Part shown: positions 15,171 to 29,286 of the stretch, piece after piece
Layout: each line of letters begins with the position of its first letter
Numbering within the stretch: the first letter of the stretch is position 1
DNA from: Amia ocellicauda
Taxonomy: Eukaryota; Chordata; Actinopteri; Amiiformes; Amiidae
NCBI RefSeq assembly: GCF_036373705.1
Contig: NC_089867.1
Span: forward strand, 21,812,323-21,876,322
Reading direction: 5' to 3'
DNA: 64,000 nt
The notes under the pieces: model-generated
Seen by the model: only the letters and a program-made list of their open reading frames with translations
Database searches by the model: none
Told to the model about the DNA's origin: nothing
Program-made: the position numbers and the translations under genes

Positions 15171-16010
15171 AAGTGCACACGTCCTGCACCATGAAGGCTT
15201 TAAAGCACCGAAGCCCACACTCGGCTCTGCATGCTGTTTGCAGTGAACACTGATGCTTCCAGGATTGTTCGATGTCTGTGAGATATTAATCCGATGAGAT
15301 CTGTTTGACCTCAGCCCCAGCTGCAGGTGTTGAACTGTATGTGCGCGGCTCGCTGGGGTATGATTATAATTACCCTGAATAAGCCCTAATCGCACCCATG
15401 TACTTTTATTATGATCATTATTTATTCATTGAGCAGACGTCTTTTTAATAATGCCTTCCATATCATCCGCATATTGATTTCAAGGGTTTCCTGGTGACAG
15501 TAAAGAAAATAGAACATTCAGCACTTCGTATTAAATGGGAGAGAGAGAACAACATCAATAATAATAATAATAATAATTATTATTATTATTATAATTATAA
15601 TAATTATAAAATCATCTATGTGGATCAGTGCTGTTCATTCTTACATTATATATCTTTGAGAGCAAATACACAATTTAATGTTGCTTCACATATAAGCAAC
15701 ATGTCTATATTAAGCCACTCCTTTTTAAACTAACTAGCATTTTTATACAGTCAACTGGGCTCTGTGACTAAAGTACACCAAGTCTCCTGAGATTACGAAT
15801 GGACAGTTCAAAGCGATTGCTTGGTAATTCATGAACTGAAAAGATTGAATTAAAAGGTTGAGGTTAATCATTAAGATGAATTTATAAATTAGTCTTCAAA
15901 TTGAAAATTATTAATTAAAATTCCCAGATTGCACCTCCGTATCCCAGATTGTGGCTGACAGGGTCTAATCAGTTATCACTGTCAGGGGGATAGTCAGCAG
16001 ATATGTGTCA

Positions 16011-17144
16011 ATCCACAGAGCAGTGTGTCCAGATGTCCCAGATGTGTCTCAGTCCTGCGGCTGCTGGGCTCTGTGAGTAGAGCTGCCCGGTCTTTCCCAC
16101 ACTGCGTCCTGTGTGCTGGGCTCCACACACAACAAAAGCAGCCAGGCGCGCTGAATGGGGCATTAGTGACGCCAATTGGCTCTGTATTGTGGGACGGGCA
16201 GCGCATGACGTCACACGCCATCTGGAGGGAAGGCCGATCAATGGCTGACATCTTATCAATACATCTGTACCTGTGCGCATCAACAGGGCCTCACAGCACC
16301 ACAGTCAGTCATGACATCAGGACCGCAGCAGCTGACTGGGGGAGGCGGGGCTAATGGACAGGGAAACCCAGATTATACCTGTCGGGCAGGTGATCAGGTG
16401 ACCTCAGCACACTGCGCTGTGATTGGCAGAGGAGGAGGAGAGCCTGACAGAGAGACACACAGGTATTGTGTGTCTTATTGTGCGACTGTTGTCCTCAAAC
16501 ACACAGCAATAGTAAAACAGCCTGATGACACTGCAGGCACTTCTGCTCTGAATGGTGTATCGAACACGTCCCCTCAGCCGTCCTCCTGCTCAGTGCTCAG
16601 CTTCTCCACACCTTCCTGCTCCCCGTGCCTTTGCCATGACTGAGCCACAGAGAGGGGCTCCCAGGTGCCCAGTGTCAGAGAGCAGCCCCCCCACCGTGTC
16701 CAGCCCCAGATAAAGGCCTCCAGATGCTGGTGGGGTTGAGGAGTCTTAATGGCCCTGGAACTGAGACTCTGCTCTCCAGAGCTTTCCCACACTCTGCCCA
16801 TTGAGAGAGCGACAATAGAAGTGTGCCGATTAAATGCTAATTTGGTTTCAAACCATCAGCCCCTGAAAATCCTCTAGAGGATAAAACTTGTTAGTTAAAG
16901 TGCTTTCATCAAGGGCCAGATGAACACACACATGTAGAGAGCATGGCGTCCAGTGGAAGTGTGTTAGAAGACATCAGCGCTCATGGGAAATCGTCAGTAA
17001 AGCATGTGATATCAGCGTCTGAGACCCAGAGTAAATCATAAGCAATTCAAGACAATATAATGGAAAACTCTTATGTACCAGTCTTATTCACTGAGAGCCA
17101 TTATTCCTCTTATTATTATTCATCTTCTTCTTCTTCTTCTTCTT

Positions 17145-17203
<59 letters not shown>

Positions 17204-17679
17204 ATGACTAATCAAAACTATTCAGCACTTTTAAAGTAATCTTTTGCATCCACCAAAATAATAGAATTATTTCCCTCCTCCATTATATAGCGCCTTTCAC
17301 TCCACCAGTGTTCTCAACAGCCTTTCCCAGCCACAGCCCAGCTGCTCAAAGCTTTACTCTGAGAATCACACAATGCACCTGGGCCTGATATTTCATCAGC
17401 GATATGAGACACACAGCAGAACCTCGTCAACATGCAACATGTGCCGTGTTTAATATGGCAACAAAACAGACCCCACCTCCCCCTCCCCCCATTCCTGGTG
17501 TGCAGCTCTGTGGGTCGACTCACTAGGGATTGTCCCCTCCGGCCCTGTGAGTGAGTTTTCCTCTGTTTCCCACACTCTGCCCATTCAGCACGTCCAATAG
17601 GGAGACAATAGAAGTGTGTCTTATTACACATCGCGTTAGCGACGGTGTTTGATCTGCCATTGTGGGGTAGGGCAGCCAC
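16011..17679 (-). promoter_or_regulatory. Unit 2 distal modules
   Basis: E1 16011-16262, E2 16691-16881, E3 17519-17679. RBPJ cores start at 16093, 16783 and 17566. Confidence 0.6.
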
Positions 17680-19892
17680 AGTGCGTGTCACTGTGCAATT
17701 TCAGGCAAACTTCTGAAACTTGTATCAGCTCAGCCTGATTTAGTGTCCAGCTGACTGTCCTGGATTACACCTCTTCAGCTTATAGTTTAGTAAACAAGGA
17801 TGTAGAAACCAGCACAAGAGCAGCAGCATTGAATAATGCACTCAATTAACAAAATAATCTTCATTACCATGTTAAAACAGTACACTGAGACCAGGGTGGG
17901 CTGTAAAAACAAGGTACCAAATGAACAAGCATGCATACCTTTCATACACAGATTACTTTGATTAATAATCTAATACCAACACAGAGCTCCTATATACATC
18001 CACACAGACATATATAGTGAGATACACAAGCTATAATTATTATTATTATCATTATTATTATTATTATTGTTCATCTGTTTTTTTATACAGTGTGAAGCTG
18101 CATCTTGAAGTTGACTGATTGTAATGATTTCTTATAATGATGATGATTTTGTATTTAACGTAGGAAGTCAATTAGACAATATCAGACAATTTAAATATTC
18201 ATGTTTTGTCATCGTTTTCTCAGTGGATTCTCTATGGCGTAAGGAAGGAGTCCTTCTATGAGTCTTAAACTTCTCAACTACTGTCTGGTATTCTGTTCTA
18301 GTACATCACAGTTAAGTATATTTAAAAGGGGTAATGACGATGCAGAACATGTATTCAAGAAGATGATACTGGTCGCTCTTCTCATCGAGGACAATTAACT
18401 GTGTTAGTGCGTGATGTCATACTCGCAAGAAACCTAAACTGATTACTTTCTCTATTCAGTACCTTAGACAGCGCCAACAAAGCAGCAACCAAAAAGCAAA
18501 TGAAGAAAGCACGATCAATATATTTATTACTTTCTAGTTTTACTAATTATGATGATATTAATAGGGTGAAATACGTATTTAGTGTTATGAAAATAAACGA
18601 TTTATCTAAATATACGTCACACTTTATTGATAGTCAGAGAGCCTCGATTAAATCACACATTATATATGTAATATGCAATGTAGTGTAATATGTAATGTGT
18701 ATCAATGTGGGTCTGATATAGAAATAAAGTAAATTAATCAATTTTTACCGTTAATTGCATTTTAAACATTGCCTTTCAATTTCCTGTACTGTAATAAATT
18801 CACATGTGTATGTGATTCCTCATTATTATTACGATTGCATGTATTGGATTTAAAGAAGAGAAAACAAGGACATGTGGAGTTGATTTCATTTTTATTCTTC
18901 ATGTTCTTCTTCTTGAAGTGAAATGCACAACAATTGAATATGATTCACAGAATCAGTACGGTTTCATGAGCACTGTATGTTCATGAACAGCTACAATAAG
19001 AGCCAAGGTGAGAGTCTGGGTCTACAAACACATGAGCCACACACTGAAAACAACATCACTAGCAAAACCTGAAGACATCTCCAAGACACAATATTCCATC
19101 ACACAGACACACCGTGGACAGTGTGAACACATTGAGAAACAGCCTTCATAGAAGACACACATATACTTGAATAATAAACACGCTAACCTTTCTCCAAGTC
19201 AGAAATAATTATATTTCAATTGAATAAATACATATTCTTATGTAACAAAGCAATGCTAATATAGGCCCATTACTGAAACATATTAATAATGAATCATTCA
19301 TTATAGTAGCCTAATGCTCAAACTTGAGCATCGCACACTGCTTTATTCAAAGCATAGGGAAGCACACACGTCTTGTGGAACAAGATACAATCATACCTTC
19401 TCAGAAGGCAAGTGTCTAAGATAGAAATTAATTTCTTTAAAACATGAAAAAACACATCAATGGACTAATGTGAAATGAAAACATCACATTTGTACTTTTC
19501 TGCAATCAGAAATAACCTTTGAGCTATGAAAAATTCATAGCAACACGTCCACACACTGGTGTGAAATATGATTAGAAATATCCTGCCTTCACAGAAGACA
19601 CACATTGTTAGAAGCTGCCCTGATTACTTCAGAGGCACAAGTGGAAACAGAAATAATCTCTTCCACACATACACACGTCTTGTATAACAAGGAGAACAGC
19701 AGTCATACTGTTGAGCACAGGTGTGTTGAATCGTGCATGTTCTTTCTGTCAAAGACAGAGCTCTTTAAAACCTTCCACACAGGCAGAAGAGGAAGGAAGA
19801 CACTTCCTACACGCTGAGAATTACTGTCCATGCCCGTCTTAGACAGGCCGGTCCAATTCTGGGGTCTGAGTCCAGTGCCCGTCCGCAGGGCT

Positions 19893-20501
19893 CTACCAGG
19901 GCCGCCAGAGGGCGCCTTTAGCCGGACTCTCCTGTTTGATGGTGCTGTGGCGGGCTGGGGAGCTCAGCTGGGGCAGGGCGCTCGGACAGCTGGCCTTATC
20001 AGAGGACTGCTGCCCGCTCCGGAAATGGCTCAGCAGTCTTCGCCGGGACTCGGTCTTCACTTGGTCCCGGGACAGGAAGCGCACGATTTCTTGGGCACAC
20101 CTGGAGTAGCCCTCGCCTGCAGCCGCAGGCCCGGAGGAGGCGCTAGCGAGCTGCTGCTGGCACTGCTGTCTCAGGTAGCACACCGTCATTTCCAGGATGT
20201 CGGCTTTCTCCAGCTTGGAGTCGGGCTGCTGGCTCAGGAAGTCGCCGGCCAGGAGAGACTTGAGCTGCTCGATGCTGCTGTTGATGCGATCTCTGCGCAT
20301 TCGCTCAACCATCGGCTTTCTCAGCTGGAGAGACAAGACAAGACGTGGGTTAGTCATCAGGCTCTGGGAGGCAACCTGGATGAAATCACTGACAGATGAA
20401 ATCAGGGCATTTCTCCACAGGTCAGGTTCTCAACTTACTTTGTGGCTCAGGGTGGCGTGCTCCTTTGAGTATCCCATTGCTGCAGCGAGTGTCGGTGCCA
20501 T
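19893..20501 (-). CDS. hes5: HES5-type bHLH-Orange repressor, gene 3 (Q75)
   Basis: Exon 1 is 20439-20501 and exon 2 is 19893-20324. This is the majority form: Gln75 (CAG) and Ala137. The same protein is predicted for genes 4, 5, 6, 8 and 9. Confidence 0.96.
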
Positions 20502-20873
20502 GGCTGGAGCTGGGCTGTAGTGCTCTCTGTGTAGAGTGAGTGTGACTGCTGCTGCTCTCGGCTCTGCTATTTATAGTCCCCAATCTGCATCCCAATGTGT
20601 GGGTCTCGGGCTCGTTGCAGTTTCTCACAGTCCGTAGCCAATGGGCGAGCTCGGGGGGACAATGGGGAAGCTGGAATTGCCACATGCTCAATGAAGTGCT
20701 TATTGCCCGGGGACAATGGCCATGTCTCTGGGGAACAGGTGGAGGGGTGGGGCGATGGCGAGTGCCTCACGGAGCACTGTGTGAATCTGGGAAAGTGGTG
20801 ACCCCCGTGCAGAGAGCAGATCTGCCGCCTGATGTTGGGATCAGTGATTCGTGTTTAGAGAGCACACGTGTGT
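20502..20873 (-). promoter_or_regulatory. hes5 gene 3 promoter
   Basis: TATA box 20568-20575; RBPJ pair 20598-20629. Confidence 0.8.
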
Positions 20874-21259
20874 AAGTGCACACGTCCTGCACCATGAAGG
20901 CTTTAAAGCACCGAAGCCCACACTCGGCTCTGCATGCTGTTTGCAGTGAACACTGATGCTTCCAGGATTGTTCGATGTCTGTGAGATAGTAAGCCGATGA
21001 GATCTGTTTGACCTCAGCCCCAGCTGCAGGTGTTGAACTGTATGTGCGCGGCTCGCTGGGGTATGATTATAATTACCCTGAATAAGCCCTAATCGCACCC
21101 ATGTACTTTTATTATGATCATTATTTATTCATTGAGCAGACGTCTTTTTAATAATGCCTTCCATATCATCCGCATATTGATTTCAAGGGTTTCCTGGTGA
21201 CAGTAAAGAAAATAGAACATTCAGCACTTCGTATTAAATGGGAGAGAGAGAACAACATC

Positions 21260-21368
<109 letters not shown>

Positions 21369-21763
21369 ATTATAAAAACATCTAAGTGGATCAGTGCTGT
21401 TAATTCTTACATTATATATCTTTGTGAGCAAATACACAATTTAATGTTGCTTCACATGTATATTAAGCCACTCCTTTTTAAACTAACTAGCATTTTTATA
21501 CAGTCAACTGGGCTCTGTGACTAAAGTACACCAAGTCTCCTGAGATTACGAATGGACAGTTCAAAGCGATTGCTTGGTAATTCATGAACTGAAAAGATTG
21601 AATTAAAAGGTTGAGGTTAATCATTAAGATGAATTTATAAATTAGTCTTCAAATTGAAAATTATTAATAAAAATTCCCAGATTGCACCTCAGTATCCCAG
21701 ATTGTGGCTGACAGGGTCTAATCAGTTATCACTGTCAGGGGGATAGTCAGCAGATATGTGTCA

Positions 21764-22903
21764 ATCCACAGAGCAGTGTGTCCAGATGTCCCAGATGTGT
21801 CTCAGTCCTGCGGCTGCTGAGCTCTGTGAGTAGAGCTGCCCGGTCTTTCCCACACTGCGTCCTGTGTGCTGGGCTCCACACACAACAAAAGCAGCCAGGC
21901 GCGCTGAATGGGGCATTAGTGACGCCAATTGGCTCTGTATTGTGGGACGGGCAGCGCATGACGTCACACGCCATCTGGAGGGAAGGCCGATCAATGGCTG
22001 ACATCTTATCAATACATCTGTACCTGTGCGCATCAACAGGGCCTCACAGCACCACAGTCAGTCATGACATCAGGACCGCAGCAGCTGACTGGGGGAGGCG
22101 GGGCTAATGGACAGGGAAACCCAGATTATACCTGTCGGCCAGGTGATCAGGTGACCTCAGCACACTGCGCTGTGATTGGCAGAGGATGAGGAGAGCCTGA
22201 CAGAGTGACACACAGGTATTGTGTGTCTTATTGTGCGACTGTTGTCCTCAAACACACAGCAATAGTAAAACAGCCTGATGACACTGCAGGCACTTCTGCT
22301 CTGAATGGTGTATCGAACACGTCCCCTCAGCCGTCCTCCTGCTCAGTGCTCAGCTTCTCCACACCTTCCTGCTCCCTGTGCCTTTGCCATGACTGAGCCA
22401 CAGAGAGGGGCTCCCAGGTGCCCAGTGTCAGAGAGCAGCCCCCCCACCGTGTCCAGCCCCAGATAAAGGCCTCCAGATGCTGGTGGGGTTGAGGAGTCGT
22501 AATGGCCCTGGAACTGAGACTCTGCTCTCCAGAGCTTTCCCACACTCTGCCCATTGAGAGAGCGACAATAGAAGTGTGCCGATTAAATGCTAATTTGGAT
22601 TCAAACCATCAGCCCCTGAAAATCCTCTAGAGGATAAAACTTGTTAGTTAAAGTGCTTTCATCAAGGGCCAGATGAACACACACATGTAGAGAGCATGGC
22701 GTCCAGTGGAAGTGTGTTAGAAGACATCAGCGCTCATGGGAAATCGTCAGTAAAGCATGTGATATCAGCGTCTGAGACCCAGAGTAAATCATAAGCAATT
22801 TAAGACAATATAATGGAAAACTCTTATGTACCAGTCTTATTCAATGAGAGCCATTATTCTTCTTATTATTATTCATCTTCTTCTTCTTCTTCTTCTTCTT
22901 CTT

Positions 22904-22934
<31 letters not shown>

Positions 22935-23429
22935 TTATTATTATTTTTATTACATGACTAATCAAAACTACTCAGCACTTTTAAAGTAATCTTTTGCATC
23001 CACCAAAATAATAGAGTTATTTCCCTCCTCCATTATATAGCGCCTTTCACTCCACCAGTGTTCTCAACAGCCTTTCCCAGCCACAGCCCAGCTGCTCAAA
23101 GCTTTACTCTGAGAATCACACAATGCACCTGGGCCTGATATTTCATCAGCGATATGAGACACACAGCAGAACCTCGTCAACATGCAACATGTGCCGTGTT
23201 TAATATGGCAACAAAACAGACCCCACCTCCCCCTCCCCCCATTCCTGGTGTGCAGCTCTGTGGGTCGACTCACTAGGGATTGTCCCCTCCGGCCCTGTGA
23301 GTGAGTTTTCCTCTGTTTCCCACACTCTGCCCATTCAGCACGTCCAATAGGGAGACAATAGAAGTGTGTCTTATTACACATCGCGTTAGCGACGGTGTTT
23401 GATCTGCCATTGTGGGGTAGGGCAGCCAC
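21764..23429 (-). promoter_or_regulatory. Unit 3 distal modules
   Basis: E1 21764-22015, E2 22444-22634, E3 23269-23429. RBPJ cores start at 21846, 22536 and 23316. Confidence 0.6.
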
Positions 23430-25632
23430 AGTGCGTGTCACTGTGCAATTTCAGGCAAACTTCTGAAACTTGTATCAGCTCAGCCTGATTTAGTGTCCAG
23501 CTGACTGTCCAGGATTACACCTCTTCAGCTTATAGTTTAGTAAACAAGGATGTAGAAACCAGCACAAGAGCAGCAGCATTGACTAATGCACTCAATTAAC
23601 AAAATAATCTTCATTACCATGTTAAAACAGTACACTGAGACCAGGGTGGGCTGTAAAAACAAGGTACAAAATGAACAAGCATGCATAAATTTCATACACA
23701 GATTACTTCGATTAATAATCTAATACCAACACAGAGCTCCTATATACATCCACACAGACATATATAGTGAGATACACAAGCTATAATTATTATTATTATC
23801 ATTATTATTATTATTATTGTTCATCTGTTTTTTTATACAGTGTGAAGCTGCATCTTGAAGTTGACTGATTGTAATGATTTCTTATAATGATGATGATTTT
23901 GTATTTAACGTAGGAAGTCAATTAGACAATATCAGACAATTTAAATATTCATGTTTTGTCATAGTTTTCTCAGTGGATTCTCTATGGCGTAAGGAAGGAG
24001 TCCTTCTATGAGTCTTAAACTTCTCAACTACTGTCTGGTATTCTGTTCTAGTACATCACAGTTAAGTATATTTAAAAGGGGTAATGACGATGCAGAACAT
24101 GTATTCAAGAAGATGATACTGGTCGCTCTTCTCATCGAGGACAATTAACTGTGTTAGTGCGTGATGTCATACTCGCAAGAAACCTAAACTGATTACTTTC
24201 TCTATTCAGTACCTTAGACAGCGCCAACAAAGCAGCAACCAAAAAGCAAATGAAGAAAGCAAGATCAATATATTCATTACTTTCTAGTTTTACTAATTAT
24301 GATGATATTAATAGGGTGAAATACGTATTTAGTGTTATGAAAATAAACGATTTATCTAAATATACGTCACACTTTATTGATAGTCAGAGAGCCTCGATTA
24401 AATCACACATTATATATGTAATATGCAATGTAGTGTAATATGTAATGTGGATCAATGTGGGTCTGATATAGAAATAAAGTAAATTAATCAATTTTGCATT
24501 TTAAACATTGCCTTTCAATTTCCTGTACTGTAATAAATTCACGTGTGTATGTGATTCCTCATTATTATTACGATTGCATGTATTGGATTTAAAGAAGAGA
24601 AAACAAGGACATGTGACGTTGATTTCATTTTTATTATTCATGTTCTTCTTCTTGAAGTGAAATGCACAACAATTGAATATGATTCACAGAATCAGTACGG
24701 TTTCATGAGCACTGTATGTTCATGAACAGCTACAATAAGAGCCAAGGTGAGAGTCTGGGTCTACAAACACATGAGCCACACACTGAAAACAACATCACTA
24801 GCAAAACCTGAAGACATCTCCAAGACACAATATTCCATCACACAGACACACCGTGGACAGTGTGAACACATTGAGAAACAGCCTTCATAGAAGACACACA
24901 TATACTTGAATAATAAACACGCTAACCTTTCTCCAAGTCAGAAATAATTATATTTCAATTGAATAAATACATATTTCTTATGTAACAAAGCAATGCTAAT
25001 ATAGGCCCATTACTGAAACATATTAATAATGAATCATTCATTATAGTAGCCTAATGCTCAAACTTGAGCATCGCACACTGCTTTATTCAAAGCATAGGGA
25101 AGCACACACGTCTTGTGGAACAAGATACAATCATACCTTCTCAGAAGGCAAGTGTCTTAGATAGAAATTAATTTCTTTAAAACATGAAAAAACACATCAA
25201 TGGACTAATGTGAAATGAAAACATCACATTTGTACTTTTCTGCAATCAGAAATAACCTTTGAGCTATGAAAAATTCATAGCAACACGTCCACACACTGGT
25301 GTGAAATATGATTAGAAATATCCTGCCTTCACAGAAGACACACATTGTTAGAAGCTGCCCTGATTACTTCAGAGGCACAAGTGGAAACAGAAATAATCTC
25401 TTCCACACATACACACGTCTTGTATAACAAGGAGAACAGCAGTCATACTGTTGAGCACAGGTGTGTTGAATCGTGCATGTTCTTTCTGTCAAAGACAGAG
25501 CTCTTTAAAACCTTCCACACAGGCAGAAGAGGAAGGAAGACACTTCCTACACGCTGAGAATTACTGTCCATGCCCGTCTTAGACAGGCCGGTCCAATTCT
25601 GGGGTCTGAGTCCAGTGCCCGTCCGCAGGGCT

Positions 25633-26241
25633 CTACCAGGGCCGCCAGAGGGCGCCTTTAGCCGGACTCTCCTGTTTGATGGTGCTGTGGCGGGCTGGGG
25701 AGCTCAGCTGGGGCAGGGCGCTCGGACAGCTGGCCTTATCAGAGGACTGCTGCCCGCTCCGGAAATGGCTCAGCAGTCTTCGCCGGGACTCGGTCTTCAC
25801 TTGATCCCGGGACAGGAAGCGCACGATTTCTTGGGCACACCTGGAGTAGCCCTCGCCTGCAGCCGCAGGCCCGGAGGAGGCGCTAGCGAGCTGCTGCTGG
25901 CACTGCTGTCTCAGGTAGCACACCGTCATTTCCAGGATGTCGGCTTTCTCCAGCTTGGAGTCGGGCTGCTGGCTCAGGAAGTCGCCGGCCAGGAGAGACT
26001 TGAGCTGCTCGATGCTGCTGTTGATGCGATCTCTGCGCATTCGCTCAACCATCGGCTTTCTCAGCTGGAGAGACAAGACAAGACGTGGGTTAGTCATCAG
26101 GCTCTGGGAGGCAACCTGGATGAAATCACTGACAGATGAAATCAGGGCATTTCTCCACAGGTCAGGTTCTCAACTTACTTTGTGGCTCAGGGTGGCGTGC
26201 TCCTTTGAGTATCCCATTGCTGCAGCGAGTGTCGGTGCCAT
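25633..26241 (-). CDS. hes5: HES5-type bHLH-Orange repressor, gene 4
   Basis: Exon 1 is 26179-26241 and exon 2 is 25633-26064. The protein equals gene 3. Asp108 is encoded GAT instead of GAC, a silent change shared with genes 5 and 6, so these three exons share recent ancestry or conversion. Confidence 0.96.
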
Positions 26242-26613
26242 GGCTGGAGCTGGGCTGTAGTGCTCTCTGTGTAGAGTGAGTGTGACTGCTGCTGCTCTCG
26301 GCTCTGCTATTTATAGTCCCCAATCTGCATCCCAATGTGTGGGTCTCGGGCTCGTTGCAGTTTCTCACAGTCCGTAGCCAATGGGCGAGCTCGGGGGGAC
26401 AATGGGGAAGCTGGAATTGCCACATGCTCAATGAAGTGCTTATTGCCCGGGGACAATGGCCATGTCTCTGGGGAACAGGTGGAGGGGTGGGGCGATGGCG
26501 AGTGCCTCACGGAGCACTGTGTGAATCTGGGAAAGTGGTGACCCCCGTGCAGAGAGCAGATCTGCCGCCTGATGTTGGGATCAGTGATTCGTGTTTAGAG
26601 AGCACACGTGTGT
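26242..26613 (-). promoter_or_regulatory. hes5 gene 4 promoter
   Basis: TATA box 26308-26315; RBPJ pair 26338-26369. Confidence 0.8.
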
Positions 26614-26999
26614 AAGTGCACACGTCCTGCACCATGAAGGCTTTAAAGCACCGAAGCCCACACTCGGCTCTGCATGCTGTTTGCAGTGAACACTGATGCT
26701 TCCAGGATTGTTCGATGTCTGTGAGATAGTAAGCCGATGAGATCTGTTTGACCTCAGCCCCAGCTGCAGGTGTTGAACTGTATGTGCGCGGCTCGCTGGG
26801 GTATGATTATAATTACCCTGAATAAGCCCTAATCGCACCCATGTACTTTTATTATGATCATTATTTATTCATTGAGCAGACGTCTTTTTAATAATGCCTT
26901 CCATATCATCCGCATATTGATTTCAAGGGTTTCCTGGTGACAGTAAAGAAAATAGAACATTCAGCACTTCGTATTAAATGGGAGAGAGAGAACAACATC

Positions 27000-27038
<39 letters not shown>

Positions 27039-27458
27039 TTTTATTATTATTATAATTATAATAATTATAAAATCATCTAAGTGGATCAGTGCTGTTCATT
27101 CTTACATTATATATCTTTGAGAGCAAATACACAATTTAATGTTGCTTCACATGTATATTAAGCCACTCCTTTTTAAACTAACTAGCATTTTTATACAGTC
27201 AACTGGGCTCTGTGACTAAAGTACACCAAGTCTCCTGAGATTACGAATGGACAGTTCAAAGCGATTGCTTGGTAATTTATGAACTGAAAAGATTGAATTA
27301 AAAGGTTGAGGTTAATCATTAAGATGAATTTATAAATTAGTCTTCAAATTGAAAATTATTAATTAAAATTCCCAGATTGCACCTCAGTATCCCAGATTGT
27401 GGCTGACAGGGTCTAATCAGTTATCACTGTCAGGGGGATAGTCAGCAGATATGTGTCA

Positions 27459-29286
27459 ATCCACAGAGCAGTGTGTCCAGATGTCCCAGATGTGTCTCAG
27501 TCCTGCGGCTGCTGGGCTCTGTGAGTAGAGCTGCCCGGTCTTTCCCACACTGCGTCCTGTGTGCTGGGCTCCACACACAACAAAAGCAGCCAGGCGCGCT
27601 GAATGGGGCATTAGTGACGCCAATTGGCTCTGTATTGTGGGACGGGCAGCGCATGACGTCACACGCCATCTGGAGGGAAGGCCGATCAATGGCTGACATC
27701 TTATCAATACATCTGTACCTGTGCGCATCAACAGGGCCTCACAGCACCACAGTCAGTCATGACATCAGGACCGCAGCAGCTGACTGGGGGAGGCGGGGCT
27801 AATGGACAGGGAAACCCAGATTATACCTGTCGGGCAGGTGATCAGGTGACCTCAGCACACTGCGCTGTGATTGGCAGAGGAGGAGGAGAGTCTGACAGAG
27901 TGACACACAGGTATTGTGTGTCTTATTGTGCGACTGTTGTCCTCAAACACACAGCAATAGTAAAACAGCCTGATGACACTGCAGGCATTTCTGCTCTGAA
28001 TGGTGTATCGAACACGTCCCCTCAGCCGTCCTCCTGCTCAGTGCTCAGCTTCTCCACACCTTCCTGCTCCCTGTGCCTTTGCCATGACTGAGCCACAGAG
28101 AGGGGCTCCCAGGTGCCCAGTGTCAGAGAGCAGCCCCCCCACCGTGTCCAGCCCCAGATAAAGGCCTCCAGATGCTGGTGGGGTTGAGGAGTCGTAATGG
28201 CCCTGGAACTGAGACTCTGCTCTCCAGAGCTTTCCCACACTCTGCCCATTGAGAGAGCGACAATAGAAGTGTGCCGATTAAATGCTAATTTGCTTTCAAA
28301 CCATCAGCCCCTGACAGGCCTCTAGAGGATAAAACTTGTTTGTTAAATATGCTTTAATCAAGGGCCAGATAAACACACACATGTAGAGAGCATGTAGAGA
28401 GTAAATCATAAGCAATTCAAGACAATGTAATGTAATCATTATATTTAAAGGCTCTGCAAGGACATCAGACATATTGAGCAGAGATACAGTGCTATGCTCT
28501 GAGTTGCGTCTTATGAATGATTATAAGCTCTGTCAGGATATGCTGCTGTTGGACTCTGACTTTCATTTGGGATTCCTCAAGTACTGAGGGGAGCAATGAA
28601 AGGTTGTAGGAACTTCAAAACATCTAGAAGAATGCACTATACTTCAACACTGGACTGTTTAACTCCCCAAACACTGTATTATGACATTCTTAACTCTCCC
28701 TATCCTTGTTGTGTTTCCTGTCACAAGTTAAGTTGTGATTTTGCCTTTTGATGTGACTCCTCAGAGCTGATGAAGTGCACATCAAGAGGGTGTCACTACC
28801 ACAACAGTGCCCCAAAATGAGCATATCACCCAACAGTTCTGTTTCAGATCCCAAGGAATGAACACTGCAGACAGAATCTCCCTCCTCCATTATATAGCGC
28901 CTTTCACTCCACCAGTGTTCTCAACAGCCTTTCCCAGCCACAGCCCAGCTGCTCAAAGCTTTACTCTGAGAATCACACAATGCACCTGGGCCTGATATTT
29001 CATCAGCGATATGAGACACACAGCAGAACCTCGTCAACATGCAACATGTGCCGTGTTTAATATGGCAACAAAACAGACCCCACCTCCCCCTCCCCCCATT
29101 CCTGGTGTGCAGCTCTGTGGGTCGACTCACTAGGGATTGTCCCCTCCGGCCCTGTGAGTGAGTTTTCCTCTGTTTCCCACACTCTGCCCATTCAGCACGT
29201 CCAATAGGGAGACAATAGAAGTGTGTCTTATTACACATCGCGTTAGCGACGGTGTTTGATCTGCCATTGTGGGGTAGGGCAGCCAC
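27459..29286 (-). promoter_or_regulatory. Unit 4 distal modules
   Basis: E1 27459-27710, E2 28139-28329, E3 29126-29286. The type B spacer segment (28424-28877) sits between E2 and E3, so the E2-E3 distance is larger than in type A units. Confidence 0.6.

Larger units (their letters stand above)
13835..19537 (-). repeat. Array unit 2 (type A spacer)
   Basis: 5,703 bp. Same plan as unit 1. (AAT)n/(ATT)n near 15557-15610; (CTT)n(ATT)n near 17120-17201. Confidence 0.95.
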
